NCBI GenBank assembly: GCA_964351365.1
Contig: CAYGNP010000001.1
Location: 1-64,000, forward strand
Origin: UBA1672 sp964351365
Lineage (GTDB): Bacteria > Pseudomonadota > Alphaproteobacteria > Micavibrionales > Micavibrionaceae
Direction of reading: 5' to 3'
DNA length: 64,000 nt
The notes under the pieces are model-generated. The model saw only the letters and a program-made list of their open reading frames with translations. It had not been told where the DNA came from and ran no database searches. The position numbers and the translations under genes were made by a program. Position 1 is the first letter of the stretch; the number at the start of each line of letters is the position of its first letter. This document shows, piece after piece, positions 47,974 through 55,752 of the stretch.

Positions 47974-48213
47974 ATGGGTATGGATGCGGCAACAATAGAG
48001 AGAATGATCCGTGAGGGGATCCCTGATGCGGATGTGCGCATAGAAGATTTGCGCGGTGATGGTGATCACTATGCTGCCTATGTGACCTCGCCGGCCTTTG
48101 AGGGTAAAAGCCGTGTTCAGCAGCACCAAATGGTCTATCAGGCATTGCAAAATAAGATGGGCGGAGAGCTGCATGCGCTGGCTTTGCAGACTTCTGTGCC
48201 TGAGAAGAAATAA
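47974..48213 (+). CDS. BolA family protein
   Basis: A 79-residue BolA/IbaG-type protein. It contains AATIERMIREGIPDADVRIEDL (class II KH-like fold start), DHYAAYVTSPAFEGKSRVQQHQMVY and ALQ near the end, with the conserved His in QQHQ. BolA proteins pair with monothiol glutaredoxins to bind or traffic [2Fe-2S] clusters; the glutaredoxin gene follows 15 bp downstream. The start is 11 bp after the DUF1476 stop, so this is an operon. Confidence 0.93.
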   Translation: MGMDAATIERMIREGIPDADVRIEDLRGDGDHYAAYVTSPAFEGKSRVQQHQMVYQALQNKMGGELHALALQTSVPEKK

Positions 48214-48228
48214 TAAGGAGTTTTTAAA

Positions 48229-48561
48229 ATGGAAAATATTGTTTTTAATCGCATTCAAAAAGAGCTGGATAATAATGACGTTGTGCTGTTCATGAAGGGA
48301 ACAGCTGTTTTTCCGCAGTGCGGCTTTTCGTCTTTGGTGGTGCAGGTGCTCTCGCAGCTTGGAGTGGCTTTTAAGGATATTAATGTTTTGGAAGATAGCG
48401 ATATCCGCCAGGGTATTAAGGATTTTACCAACTGGCCGACTATCCCGCAATTATACGTCAAAGGCGAGTTTGTTGGCGGATGTGATATCATCCGCGAAAT
48501 GTATGAAGATGGTGAGCTGCAGCAGCTTTTGCAAGATAAGGGCATTGCGATTGCCGCCTAG
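48229..48561 (+). CDS. grxD: monothiol glutaredoxin (Grx4 type)
   Basis: A 110-residue CGFS-type glutaredoxin that carries [2Fe-2S] clusters. The active site QCGFS is at about 29-33 after MKGTAVFP, followed by NWPTIPQLYVKGEFVGGCDI with the cis-Pro and glutathione-binding Gly-Gly. AAGGAG precedes the ATG. The pairing with the upstream BolA gene supports a role in Fe-S cluster delivery. The 3' end overlaps the convergent rodA by 4 bp. Confidence 0.96.
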   Translation: MENIVFNRIQKELDNNDVVLFMKGTAVFPQCGFSSLVVQVLSQLGVAFKDINVLEDSDIRQGIKDFTNWPTIPQLYVKGEFVGGCDIIREMYEDGELQQLLQDKGIAIAA

Positions 48562-49685
48562 CGCGTGACCTTGCTGTGGCGGTGAATGCCGCAAGACATA
48601 AGCAGCCCAAAGCCGATCAGTGCGGCCAGCATTGATGTGCCGCCATAGGATACGAGAGGCAAGGGCGCGCCGACAACCGGAATTAAGCCCATTACCATTG
48701 ATATATTTATGAAGACATAAAGGGAGAAGTTTATGCACACACCGAGTGCAAGATAACGCCCGAAATTATGCCTGCAGCGCAGAGCTGTGCTTAAGCAGGT
48801 TATGAATATTAACAAAAGAAGGGCCAAGAGTCCCAGCCCGCCAAAAAGGCCCCATTCCTCGACCCATAATGTGAAAATAAAATCTGTTTGTTTTTCAGGC
48901 AGGAAATTCAGGTGACTTTGTGTGCCTTGCAAAAATCCTTTGCCCTGAATACCGCCTGAGCCGATGGCTATTTTTGATTGGATAATGTGGTATCCCGCGC
49001 CAAGTGGGTCGTTTTCCGGATTTATGAACGTCAAAACCCGCTGTTTTTGATAATCATGCAAAAATTGCCAGGCTATCGGTATACTGACGGCCGCCAGAAC
49101 ACCCGCGGACACAAAAAGCCATATAGGCGCTCCTGCAATGAAAACAACGGCCGCACCGGCCATGATAATCATTAAGGAGGTGCCCAGATCGGGTTGCATT
49201 AAAACAAGACCCACCGGCATGATGATGATGAGTGCCGGAATGATAAGAAACGTTAGCCGTCTTGCCTGTTCATGACTTGCCCCATGAAAATGTCTCGCAA
49301 GGGCCATGATCACAACAATCTTCATGAGCTCGGAGGGCTGTATCTGCATGAAGCCCAAATTGATCCAGCGTTGTGCACCCATGCCAATACGGCCCTTAAA
49401 TTCTACAAAAATCAGCATGAGCATTCCAAGTATGTATAAAGGCCAGGTGAGTTTGTACCACCATTTAATATCAATGAGAGCAACGATGATCATGCCGGTG
49501 AGGCCAATACAAAACCTAATAAACTGACGTGATGCCCAAGGATCAACCGAGCCGCTGGCGGCGGAGTAAAGTGATGCAAACCCCACGCATGCAAGGCAAC
49601 ATAGCAGGAAGATAAGCCAGATATTAAGCTTATAGAGCTTTTGCCCAATGCTTAGATCATTTTCTATGAACATCGTGCTGGCCAT
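48558..49685 (-). CDS. rodA: rod shape-determining protein RodA (SEDS glycosyltransferase)
   Basis: A 375-residue inner-membrane protein with about ten membrane helices. It polymerises lipid II in the elongasome together with PBP2. Characteristic segments are PSELMKIVVIMALARHFH, MQPDLGTSLMI, QSKIAIGSGGIQGKGFLQGTQ (with the conserved loop preceding FLPE) and the C-terminal PLPLVSYGGTSMLAALIGFG. It is the last gene of the mreB-mreC-mreD-mrdA-rodA operon, starting 3 bp after mrdA. Confidence 0.97.
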   Translation of the reverse strand: MASTMFIENDLSIGQKLYKLNIWLIFLLCCLACVGFASLYSAASGSVDPWASRQFIRFCIGLTGMIIVALIDIKWWYKLTWPLYILGMLMLIFVEFKGRIGMGAQRWINLGFMQIQPSELMKIVVIMALARHFHGASHEQARRLTFLIIPALIIIMPVGLVLMQPDLGTSLMIIMAGAAVVFIAGAPIWLFVSAGVLAAVSIPIAWQFLHDYQKQRVLTFINPENDPLGAGYHIIQSKIAIGSGGIQGKGFLQGTQSHLNFLPEKQTDFIFTLWVEEWGLFGGLGLLALLLLIFITCLSTALRCRHNFGRYLALGVCINFSLYVFINISMVMGLIPVVGAPLPLVSYGGTSMLAALIGFGLLMSCGIHRHSKVTR

Positions 49686-49688
49686 TTT

Positions 49689-51566
49689 TTAAAGAGCCTC
49701 CATTGCATTTGCTGTGGTGGTTTCCGGTTTGAGTATTTTTCTGGCCGGGTCACGGCGCTGCGTTTCTTCCAATAGTGCTTTTGCAAGCGGGGCTGCTGCT
49801 TTTGACCCGCCGACGCCGTGCTCCACAACGACAGAACAAACATATTTAGGGCTAGAGGTTGGGGCGTAACCAACAAATAAAGCATGATGGCGTTGTTCCC
49901 ATGGCAAATCTTCGTTCTTAACCCCTGTTCTGCGCTGTTCTTTAGTAATGCGCTGCACTTGGGCGGTTCCGGTTTTGCCGGCCATGGCAAATTCTGACTG
50001 TGCTATGCGTGATGCGTATGCGGTTCCGGTTGCTGCGTTCACAGCATCGTCCATTCCCTGCATGACTAGTTTAAGATGGTTTTGAGATACATCCATTGTA
50101 TTCCACTTTTTTTCTCCCAGATACTCATCTCCCAGATAGGCACTCATCCAGGGCATAACCTCAATTCCACCATTAACCATACGCGCTGTCATAACCGCAA
50201 GCTGTAAAGGCGTTGTCAGCATAAATCCCTGCCCGATGCTTGCGACAATGGTTTCACCGTTATGCCAACGCTCTCCCAGTGCTTTTTTCTTCCAGATTTT
50301 ATCGGGTATCAGGCCAGATTTTTCTTCTGTTAACTCAAGATCTAAAAGCTGTCCAAGACCAAATTGGCGGGCCATTGCCGCAATTTTTTCTATGCCAAGA
50401 TCTACTGCGAGTTTATAAAAGTACGTATCGCACGATTCGGCTAGGGCAGATGTAAGGTTCATTGATCCGTGCCCCTGCTTCTTCCAACAATGAAATCTGT
50501 GATTGCCATATTCGAAATGTCCTGGGCATCTAACACTGGTGTTTTCGTTGATTAAGCCAGACTTTAATCCAGCAAGCGCTGTTATCATTTTAAAGGTTGA
50601 TCCGGGTGGGTATTGTCCGGCAATGGCTTTGTTGGTTTGTGGAAGAGCAGGATCATCGCGAATAGTTTGCCATTCTTCGGTTGTTAGTCCACGCGCAAAT
50701 TGATTAGGATCAAAGGCAGGGTGCGATGCCATCGCATAGATCGCACCGGTTTGCGCGTCCATAATAACGGCAGATGCGCTTTTATGAATGCTGAGTGCTT
50801 CCATTGCGTAGCGCTGTAATTCGCCATCGATTGTCAACACTACACGTTCTCCCTGAACTGCGGGCTGACGCTTTAACTCCCTGACTTCACGCCCTACGAC
50901 ATTTACTTCAACTTCGGATGCACCTGCTCTGCCTCGTAACTGGGTATCGTATACTTTTTCTATTCCTGTTTTACCAATTTTGAAGCCCGGCAGTTTTAAA
51001 ACCGGGTCATTACTTTGCGCAAGGTCATCCTGGGATGGGCTGCGGACATAGCCAACAATATGAGCAGTTGATTCACGATAAGGATAGCTGCGTGCTTCCC
51101 CTCGCTCAATTGAAAGACCAGGAAGATCAGGCAAATTTACTTCAATTCTGGCGACCTCTTCCCATGTCAGATTATCTTTGATTTTGATTGGTATAAACTT
51201 TGCTCGCCGTGAGGCCTGTTTTATCACGCTGGACACGTCATCATCTTCCAAGTCAATTATTTTGCGAAGTTTTTTCATTGATTCTTCTAGATTGTTGACC
51301 AATTCAGGAATAATCAGTGCCTGAAAATTTTGTGTATTTACTGCTAAAGGAACCCCAAAACGGTCCAAAATTTGCCCCCGTGATGGAGGCAAGATTTTAA
51401 TGCTTATACGATTTTTATCAGAAAGAGTTTTATACCTTGCACCCTGAGCAATTTGGAGCCATGCGAGTCTGCCACCAAGAATGCCAAGACCGATAATTTG
51501 AAGGCCTGCGATAAAGAAAGCGCGGCGTGTAAAAATTTTTTCGCTAACATCATCTTCAAATCTCAT
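49689..51566 (-). CDS. mrdA: penicillin-binding protein 2
   Basis: The elongation-specific class B transpeptidase, 625 residues. An N-terminal membrane anchor (about 15-35) is followed by a dimerisation region (LSIERGEARSYPY; HIVGYVR) and the transpeptidase domain with the catalytic STFK motif (in YPPGSTFKM), SCD, and KTGTAQV. The protein ends with KILKPETTTANAMEAL. It cross-links peptidoglycan during lateral growth with RodA. It is located between mreD and rodA in the elongasome operon. Confidence 0.97.
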   Translation of the reverse strand: MRFEDDVSEKIFTRRAFFIAGLQIIGLGILGGRLAWLQIAQGARYKTLSDKNRISIKILPPSRGQILDRFGVPLAVNTQNFQALIIPELVNNLEESMKKLRKIIDLEDDDVSSVIKQASRRAKFIPIKIKDNLTWEEVARIEVNLPDLPGLSIERGEARSYPYRESTAHIVGYVRSPSQDDLAQSNDPVLKLPGFKIGKTGIEKVYDTQLRGRAGASEVEVNVVGREVRELKRQPAVQGERVVLTIDGELQRYAMEALSIHKSASAVIMDAQTGAIYAMASHPAFDPNQFARGLTTEEWQTIRDDPALPQTNKAIAGQYPPGSTFKMITALAGLKSGLINENTSVRCPGHFEYGNHRFHCWKKQGHGSMNLTSALAESCDTYFYKLAVDLGIEKIAAMARQFGLGQLLDLELTEEKSGLIPDKIWKKKALGERWHNGETIVASIGQGFMLTTPLQLAVMTARMVNGGIEVMPWMSAYLGDEYLGEKKWNTMDVSQNHLKLVMQGMDDAVNAATGTAYASRIAQSEFAMAGKTGTAQVQRITKEQRRTGVKNEDLPWEQRHHALFVGYAPTSSPKYVCSVVVEHGVGGSKAAAPLAKALLEETQRRDPARKILKPETTTANAMEAL

Positions 51567-51569
51567 CTT

Positions 51570-52103
51570 CTATCCCACGGCGCTATACTGATCAGGCAAA
51601 TCAGGAAGAATTTTATGTGAGATACTTAGTATTAAATTAATTAGCGGGTATATCAGGATTGCCGCGATGAGCGAGGTAAGCAAAGGCTGGATTGCCGCCA
51701 AATGAAAGAAGATCAAACTAAACAGGCACCACTGCACTAGAAAAACAATGCTTAGAGCAAACATAAATCCTAACCATATGACAATAAACGGCTGTCCCGA
51801 AAGAAACAATCTCTGGTTAGAAACACTTTGGCGCAGAACAAGAAAAATAAACGAATTTATACCTATAGGCCAGCCAATAAGAGCATCGAAGCATATCCCT
51901 GCAACGAAGACAAGCGCAGGTGGGATTAATGTTGGCCTGTATATCGACCAATAATAAATGAGCATGACCACGAGCGGCAAATCTATAGCCATAATAATTG
52001 GCGCAGCCATTGAGATCACATTTAATACATAAAAACAAAACATCAGGGCATAAGGCACTGAAAGGCGTGTAAATTTTTCTATCTGTTCATACAGTCCTGT
52101 CAT
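51570..52103 (-). CDS. mreD: rod shape-determining protein MreD
   Basis: A 177-residue integral membrane protein with about five hydrophobic helices, the size and topology of MreD. The segment PPALVFVAGICFDALIGWPIGINSFIFL is the conserved centre of the family (G-x-x-x-D-x-x-x-x-x-P-x-G). It bridges MreC and MreB in the elongasome. It lies between mreC and mrdA with very short gaps, which supports the call because MreD is poorly conserved in sequence. Confidence 0.92.
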   Translation of the reverse strand: MTGLYEQIEKFTRLSVPYALMFCFYVLNVISMAAPIIMAIDLPLVVMLIYYWSIYRPTLIPPALVFVAGICFDALIGWPIGINSFIFLVLRQSVSNQRLFLSGQPFIVIWLGFMFALSIVFLVQWCLFSLIFFHLAAIQPLLTSLIAAILIYPLINLILSISHKILPDLPDQYSAVG

Positions 52104-52123
52104 GTTTTAATACCAGATTCCAC

Positions 52124-52975
52124 TTATGGAATAACCGGCTTTTCCTTTTTATTTTGAATAATTCTAACTATTTGTAGCGCATTAAAATCAGCGAAGAGCA
52201 TAACATTAAAGCCACCATACTCGTTTTCAAGAGCGCGCCCAACCGGGATTCCTTGAGGGAAAATGCCACCATAGCCAGACGTTATCAGCCGCGCCCCGTT
52301 TGAAATTTCGCTTTCCTGTGGCAAATGAATAAGGTGCGGCAGTCGTTCATTGGCTCCGGCCATGATAGCATGATGCCCAGTATCTTCAACAACCACCGGA
52401 ACTCGGGAGTTTATGTCAGTAACGAGAAGGATCCGCGCCGCCGTTTCTCCCACCTCAATAATCCGGCCGATTAAGCCCTCGCCTGAAAGCACGGCAGAAC
52501 CTTTCTGAATATTATTGTCCCGCCCGACAACAGCAAGAATGCTTTTAACGTAAGTATTACCTGAGTCGGCAATTACGCGCGCTGAGACGAATTTTGTTTC
52601 TTTTTCAATTTTTAAATTTAACAATTTGCGTAAAGACTTATTCTCGGAGTTCAGCAAAAGTGCCGTCTGATACCAGTCGCGCAGGCGCGCATTTTCTTGC
52701 TCAAGCCTCGCATTATCCGCTTGAAGCTGCGCGAAGCCTGTAATGTCATGTAGTAAAAGAGAAAATCTTTGAAATGGCAAGCTTGCGACGGACAGGACAG
52801 GGGCAAATGTGTCTGAAATGGTGACACGAATTCCTTCAAACGCAGAAGGTTTGAAGGTGGACATCAATATTGTGATAATTGATATAATTATAAGAAGGCT
52901 TGAAACGTGAGAATTCTCATCCCAGGGCAAGGGGACGTAACGCACGAAACCTCTGATCTTTGTGTTTCTTTTCAA
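52124..52975 (-). CDS. mreC: rod shape-determining protein MreC
   Basis: A 283-residue protein with a cytosolic tail, one membrane helix (about 25-42), a coiled coil (about 75-115, with ADNARLEQENARLRD) and the C-terminal beta-barrel domain with ILAVVGRDNNIQKGSAVLSGEGLIG and VLLVTDINSRVPV-type strands, ending in GIPVGRA. It scaffolds PBP2 in the periplasm. It is placed between mreB and mreD as expected. Confidence 0.96.
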   Translation of the reverse strand: MKRNTKIRGFVRYVPLPWDENSHVSSLLIIISIITILMSTFKPSAFEGIRVTISDTFAPVLSVASLPFQRFSLLLHDITGFAQLQADNARLEQENARLRDWYQTALLLNSENKSLRKLLNLKIEKETKFVSARVIADSGNTYVKSILAVVGRDNNIQKGSAVLSGEGLIGRIIEVGETAARILLVTDINSRVPVVVEDTGHHAIMAGANERLPHLIHLPQESEISNGARLITSGYGGIFPQGIPVGRALENEYGGFNVMLFADFNALQIVRIIQNKKEKPVIP

Positions 52976-53000
52976 ATCTCTATTTCTGACTTTTTAAGCT

Positions 53001-54041
53001 TTAATAGGTTCCAATCAGAACATGCCGTAACGCTTTACCTGCCTCCAAAGCATGCCCGGTTCCAAGTGCAACACATGATAACGGATCATCAGCCAATGTG
53101 ACCGCAAGCCCAGTTGCGTGGCGCAATACAAAATCAAGATTGGTTAATAAAGCGCCCCCGCCTGTTAAGACAATTCCCTTATCGACAATGTCGGCGGCTA
53201 GTTCCGGCGCAGTATGCTCAAGGGCTACTTTTACGCCTTCTACGATTTGACCGACCGGTTCGGCAAGGGCCTCGGCGACCTGACGCTCGGTGATAATAAT
53301 TTCTTTAGGCACGCCGTTCATTAGATCACGTCCACGAATCTCAAGAGTACGGCCTTCACCATCGCCGGGTATACAGGCGGAGCCAATTTCCTTCTTGATT
53401 CGTTCTGCTGTACTTTCGCCAATCAAGAGGTTATGCACACGACGGATATAGGCGATGATCGCTTCATCCATTTTATCACCGCCAACCCTGACGGAGCGGG
53501 CGTATACGATCCCTCCTAGCGAAATAACGGCAACCTCAGTTGTTCCCCCGCCAATATCAACAACCATTGAGCCTGTGGCTTCGGTCACCGGCAAGCCTGC
53601 TCCTATGGCTGCTGCCATCGGTTCCTCTATGAGGCCAACTTCACTTGCGCCTGCGCTTTCGGCTGATTCCTGGATTGCGCGGCGCTCAACGGCTGTGGAG
53701 CCTGAAGGCACGCAAATGATCATTTTAGGAGACACGAAAGAGCGGCGGTTGTGCACTTTTCTTATGAAATGCTTGATCATGGCCTCGGTAACCTCAAAAT
53801 CGGCGATCACACCGTCGCGCAATGGGCGCGTTGCTATAATGCTACCGGGTGTGCGGCCAAGCATTTGCTTTGCCTCATCACCCACGGCAAGAGTCTGTTT
53901 TTTCCCGCCAATGATAGAAATTGCAACGACCGAGGGCTCATTGAGCACGATTCCCTGCCCCTTCACATACACAAGCGTGTTTGCCGTTCCTAAATCAATT
54001 GCCATATCGGCAGACATAAACCCAAAGAGCTTTGAGAACAT
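53001..54041 (-). CDS. mreB: rod shape-determining protein MreB
   Basis: An actin-like filament protein of 346 residues that positions lateral wall synthesis. ATG at 54041 gives the typical N-terminus FSKLFGFMSADMAIDLGTANT, with an amphipathic membrane-binding segment and phosphate loop DLGTANTLVYVKG. The second phosphate loop VVDIGGGTTEVAVISLGG and adenosine motif GIVLTGGGALL are intact. A frame extension of 16 codons upstream lacks support. It is the first gene of the elongasome operon. Confidence 0.97.
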   Translation of the reverse strand: MFSKLFGFMSADMAIDLGTANTLVYVKGQGIVLNEPSVVAISIIGGKKQTLAVGDEAKQMLGRTPGSIIATRPLRDGVIADFEVTEAMIKHFIRKVHNRRSFVSPKMIICVPSGSTAVERRAIQESAESAGASEVGLIEEPMAAAIGAGLPVTEATGSMVVDIGGGTTEVAVISLGGIVYARSVRVGGDKMDEAIIAYIRRVHNLLIGESTAERIKKEIGSACIPGDGEGRTLEIRGRDLMNGVPKEIIITERQVAEALAEPVGQIVEGVKVALEHTAPELAADIVDKGIVLTGGGALLTNLDFVLRHATGLAVTLADDPLSCVALGTGHALEAGKALRHVLIGTY

Positions 54042-54156
54042 TTTACGATTTTCTTTTATTAATGTTTGAAAATTAAACTGATAATACACGGTATAGCAGA
54101 GAAAAATCGAGAATGCACCTTCTGTCTTATTAAAGAGTTAAAATTGTCAACAAAAA

Positions 54157-54188
54157 CAAAAGCCGCTGCTCTCGCTACGGCTTTTTTT
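54157..54188 (-). terminator. bidirectional rho-independent terminator
   Basis: AAAGCCG pairs with CGGCTTT around a 12-nt loop. The plus strand is followed by seven T and the minus strand by TTTTGTTTTTG. It ends the rpmJ transcript on the minus strand, upstream of mreB. Confidence 0.78.
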
Positions 54189-54211
54189 ATTTAACACGAT
54201 AAAATGCAGTT

Positions 54212-54337
54212 TTAGCCCTGACGCGCCTTATATCTAGGATTTTTCTTGTTAATCACAAACAAGCGGCCCTTACGACGAATAACGCGGCAATTTCTGTCGC
54301 GATTTTTTAATGTTTTTAACGAATTAACAACTTTCAT
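54212..54337 (-). CDS. rpmJ: 50S ribosomal protein L36
   Basis: A 41-residue frame translates to a classical L36: KVVNSLKTLKNRDRNC at the start, then RVIRRKGRLFVINKKNPRYK and a final ARQG. It is the longer, single-Cys type seen in Alphaproteobacteria and as the second copy in other Proteobacteria, lacking the four-residue zinc site. AGGAAT precedes the ATG at 54337. The gene is too short for most ORF callers. A terminator lies 24 bp downstream. Confidence 0.96.
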   Translation of the reverse strand: MKVVNSLKTLKNRDRNCRVIRRKGRLFVINKKNPRYKARQG

Positions 54338-54525
54338 GGTATATATTCCTGCTATGACGCTTTTATTGTGTGGGACAATAGCGACAGGGTAAGAGGTTTG
54401 TCAAGCATTCTTATTGATAAAGTTCTCAAGGCTGGCATTGATTTCCCAAACACAATCGGGGCATAATTGATTGATAGTGATTAATAATCATTCTCTTTCA
54501 CTTCGTTTTGGGGCTTACTGTAACT

Positions 54526-55746
54526 ATGTTTTCATCTAAGGATACACCGAAAATCTTCAAAGCTGGCGCTGTTATTATGCATCAGGGTGAGCCGGGTGAT
54601 AATGCCTATATCATTGAAAAAGGTAAGGTTGAGATCAAAATAGAGGGGCCCGATGGCGAAAACCATCTTGTTGGAACCCGCAGCGCGGGTGCGATTATTG
54701 GTGAAATGTCCCTAATTGACAATGCCCCTCGTACAGCCACTATTATTGCCCTTGAGGATTGTGAGCTGCTCAAGATCACGAAAGACGAGTTTTCGCGCCG
54801 CCTGGATCATGCAGACCCAGTTCTAAGGATGACTATTCAGGTTATATTGACCCGCTATCGCGATACGCTTGGGCGTTCTGATATGAAGCAAAATGCGGCC
54901 AATACAAATATTGTAGAAAGCCTAGAGCGTGAATATCTTGATCAGGGTAATGCCGTTGAAAATTTGCGTATTGCGAGTGATTTTAAAGAGGCGTTGAAAA
55001 ATAATGATATTTCTTTGCATTATCAGCCTATTATTGATTTGAATTCTGGCGATATTCATGGTTTTGAGGCTTTAATGCGTTGGACTCATCCTGAGCGAGG
55101 CCCTATACCGCCCGGGGTTTTTATTCCTATTATTGAAGAGGATGGCCAAATTGTTGAAGCAAGCAAGTGGGCTTTTCGAGAAGCGTGCAAGGCTCTGAAA
55201 CGGATACAAGGCAAAACGGGTTATCATCGCAATTTGAATATGAGTGTAAATTTTTCGAGTGAAGATTTCTCTTCTAAGGACTTTATCGACAATGTATATG
55301 CTACGCTAAGCATGACGGATGTGAGGGCTGAAAATATTCATCTTGAAATTACGGAGCGTTTGCTGATGTTGCAACCAGAGCGGGCAAAAGATACTCTTGA
55401 GATGTGCCGAAAGGCCGGCATGGGTATTTCTATTGACGATTTTGGTACAGGATATTCTTCGCTGAGCTACCTTCATGCTTACCCGATTAATACACTCAAA
55501 ATTGATCAGAGCTTTATTCGCGATATGCATAAAAACAGCAGCTCTCTTGAGCTTGTGCGCTCAATTATCTTTTTGGGTCAAAATCTTAAGATGAATATTA
55601 TTGCAGAAGGTGTTGAACATCTTGAAGAAGCAAAATTGCTTAAAAATATGGGTTGTGAATATGCGCAAGGCTATTTCTTTGCCAAACCAATGTCTGAGAA
55701 GGATGTAGTGGATCTTTTTTTTTCGTGGGATAGTAAGAAAATCTGA
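54526..55746 (+). CDS. cyclic-nucleotide-binding EAL phosphodiesterase
   Basis: A 406-residue cytosolic protein. Residues 5-110 form a cNMP-binding domain (GEPGDNAYIIEKGKVEI, then GEMSLIDNAPRTATI with the phosphate-binding R-T-A). Residues 150-400 form an EAL domain with the catalytic set: FEALMRW, NFSSEDFS, LEITE, DDFGTGYSSLSYL, KIDQSFI, AEGVE and QGYFFAKPM. It should hydrolyse c-di-GMP under control of cAMP or cGMP. It is convergent with the adenylate cyclase gene at 55753, 6 bp away. ATG at 54526 is chosen over an upstream TTG. Confidence 0.92.
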   Translation: MFSSKDTPKIFKAGAVIMHQGEPGDNAYIIEKGKVEIKIEGPDGENHLVGTRSAGAIIGEMSLIDNAPRTATIIALEDCELLKITKDEFSRRLDHADPVLRMTIQVILTRYRDTLGRSDMKQNAANTNIVESLEREYLDQGNAVENLRIASDFKEALKNNDISLHYQPIIDLNSGDIHGFEALMRWTHPERGPIPPGVFIPIIEEDGQIVEASKWAFREACKALKRIQGKTGYHRNLNMSVNFSSEDFSSKDFIDNVYATLSMTDVRAENIHLEITERLLMLQPERAKDTLEMCRKAGMGISIDDFGTGYSSLSYLHAYPINTLKIDQSFIRDMHKNSSSLELVRSIIFLGQNLKMNIIAEGVEHLEEAKLLKNMGCEYAQGYFFAKPMSEKDVVDLFFSWDSKKI

Positions 55747-55752
55747 CGTTTG

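Noticed and set aside
47788..48450. 220-codon minus-strand frame
   Set aside because: It is antisense to three conserved genes (DUF1476, bolA, grxD).
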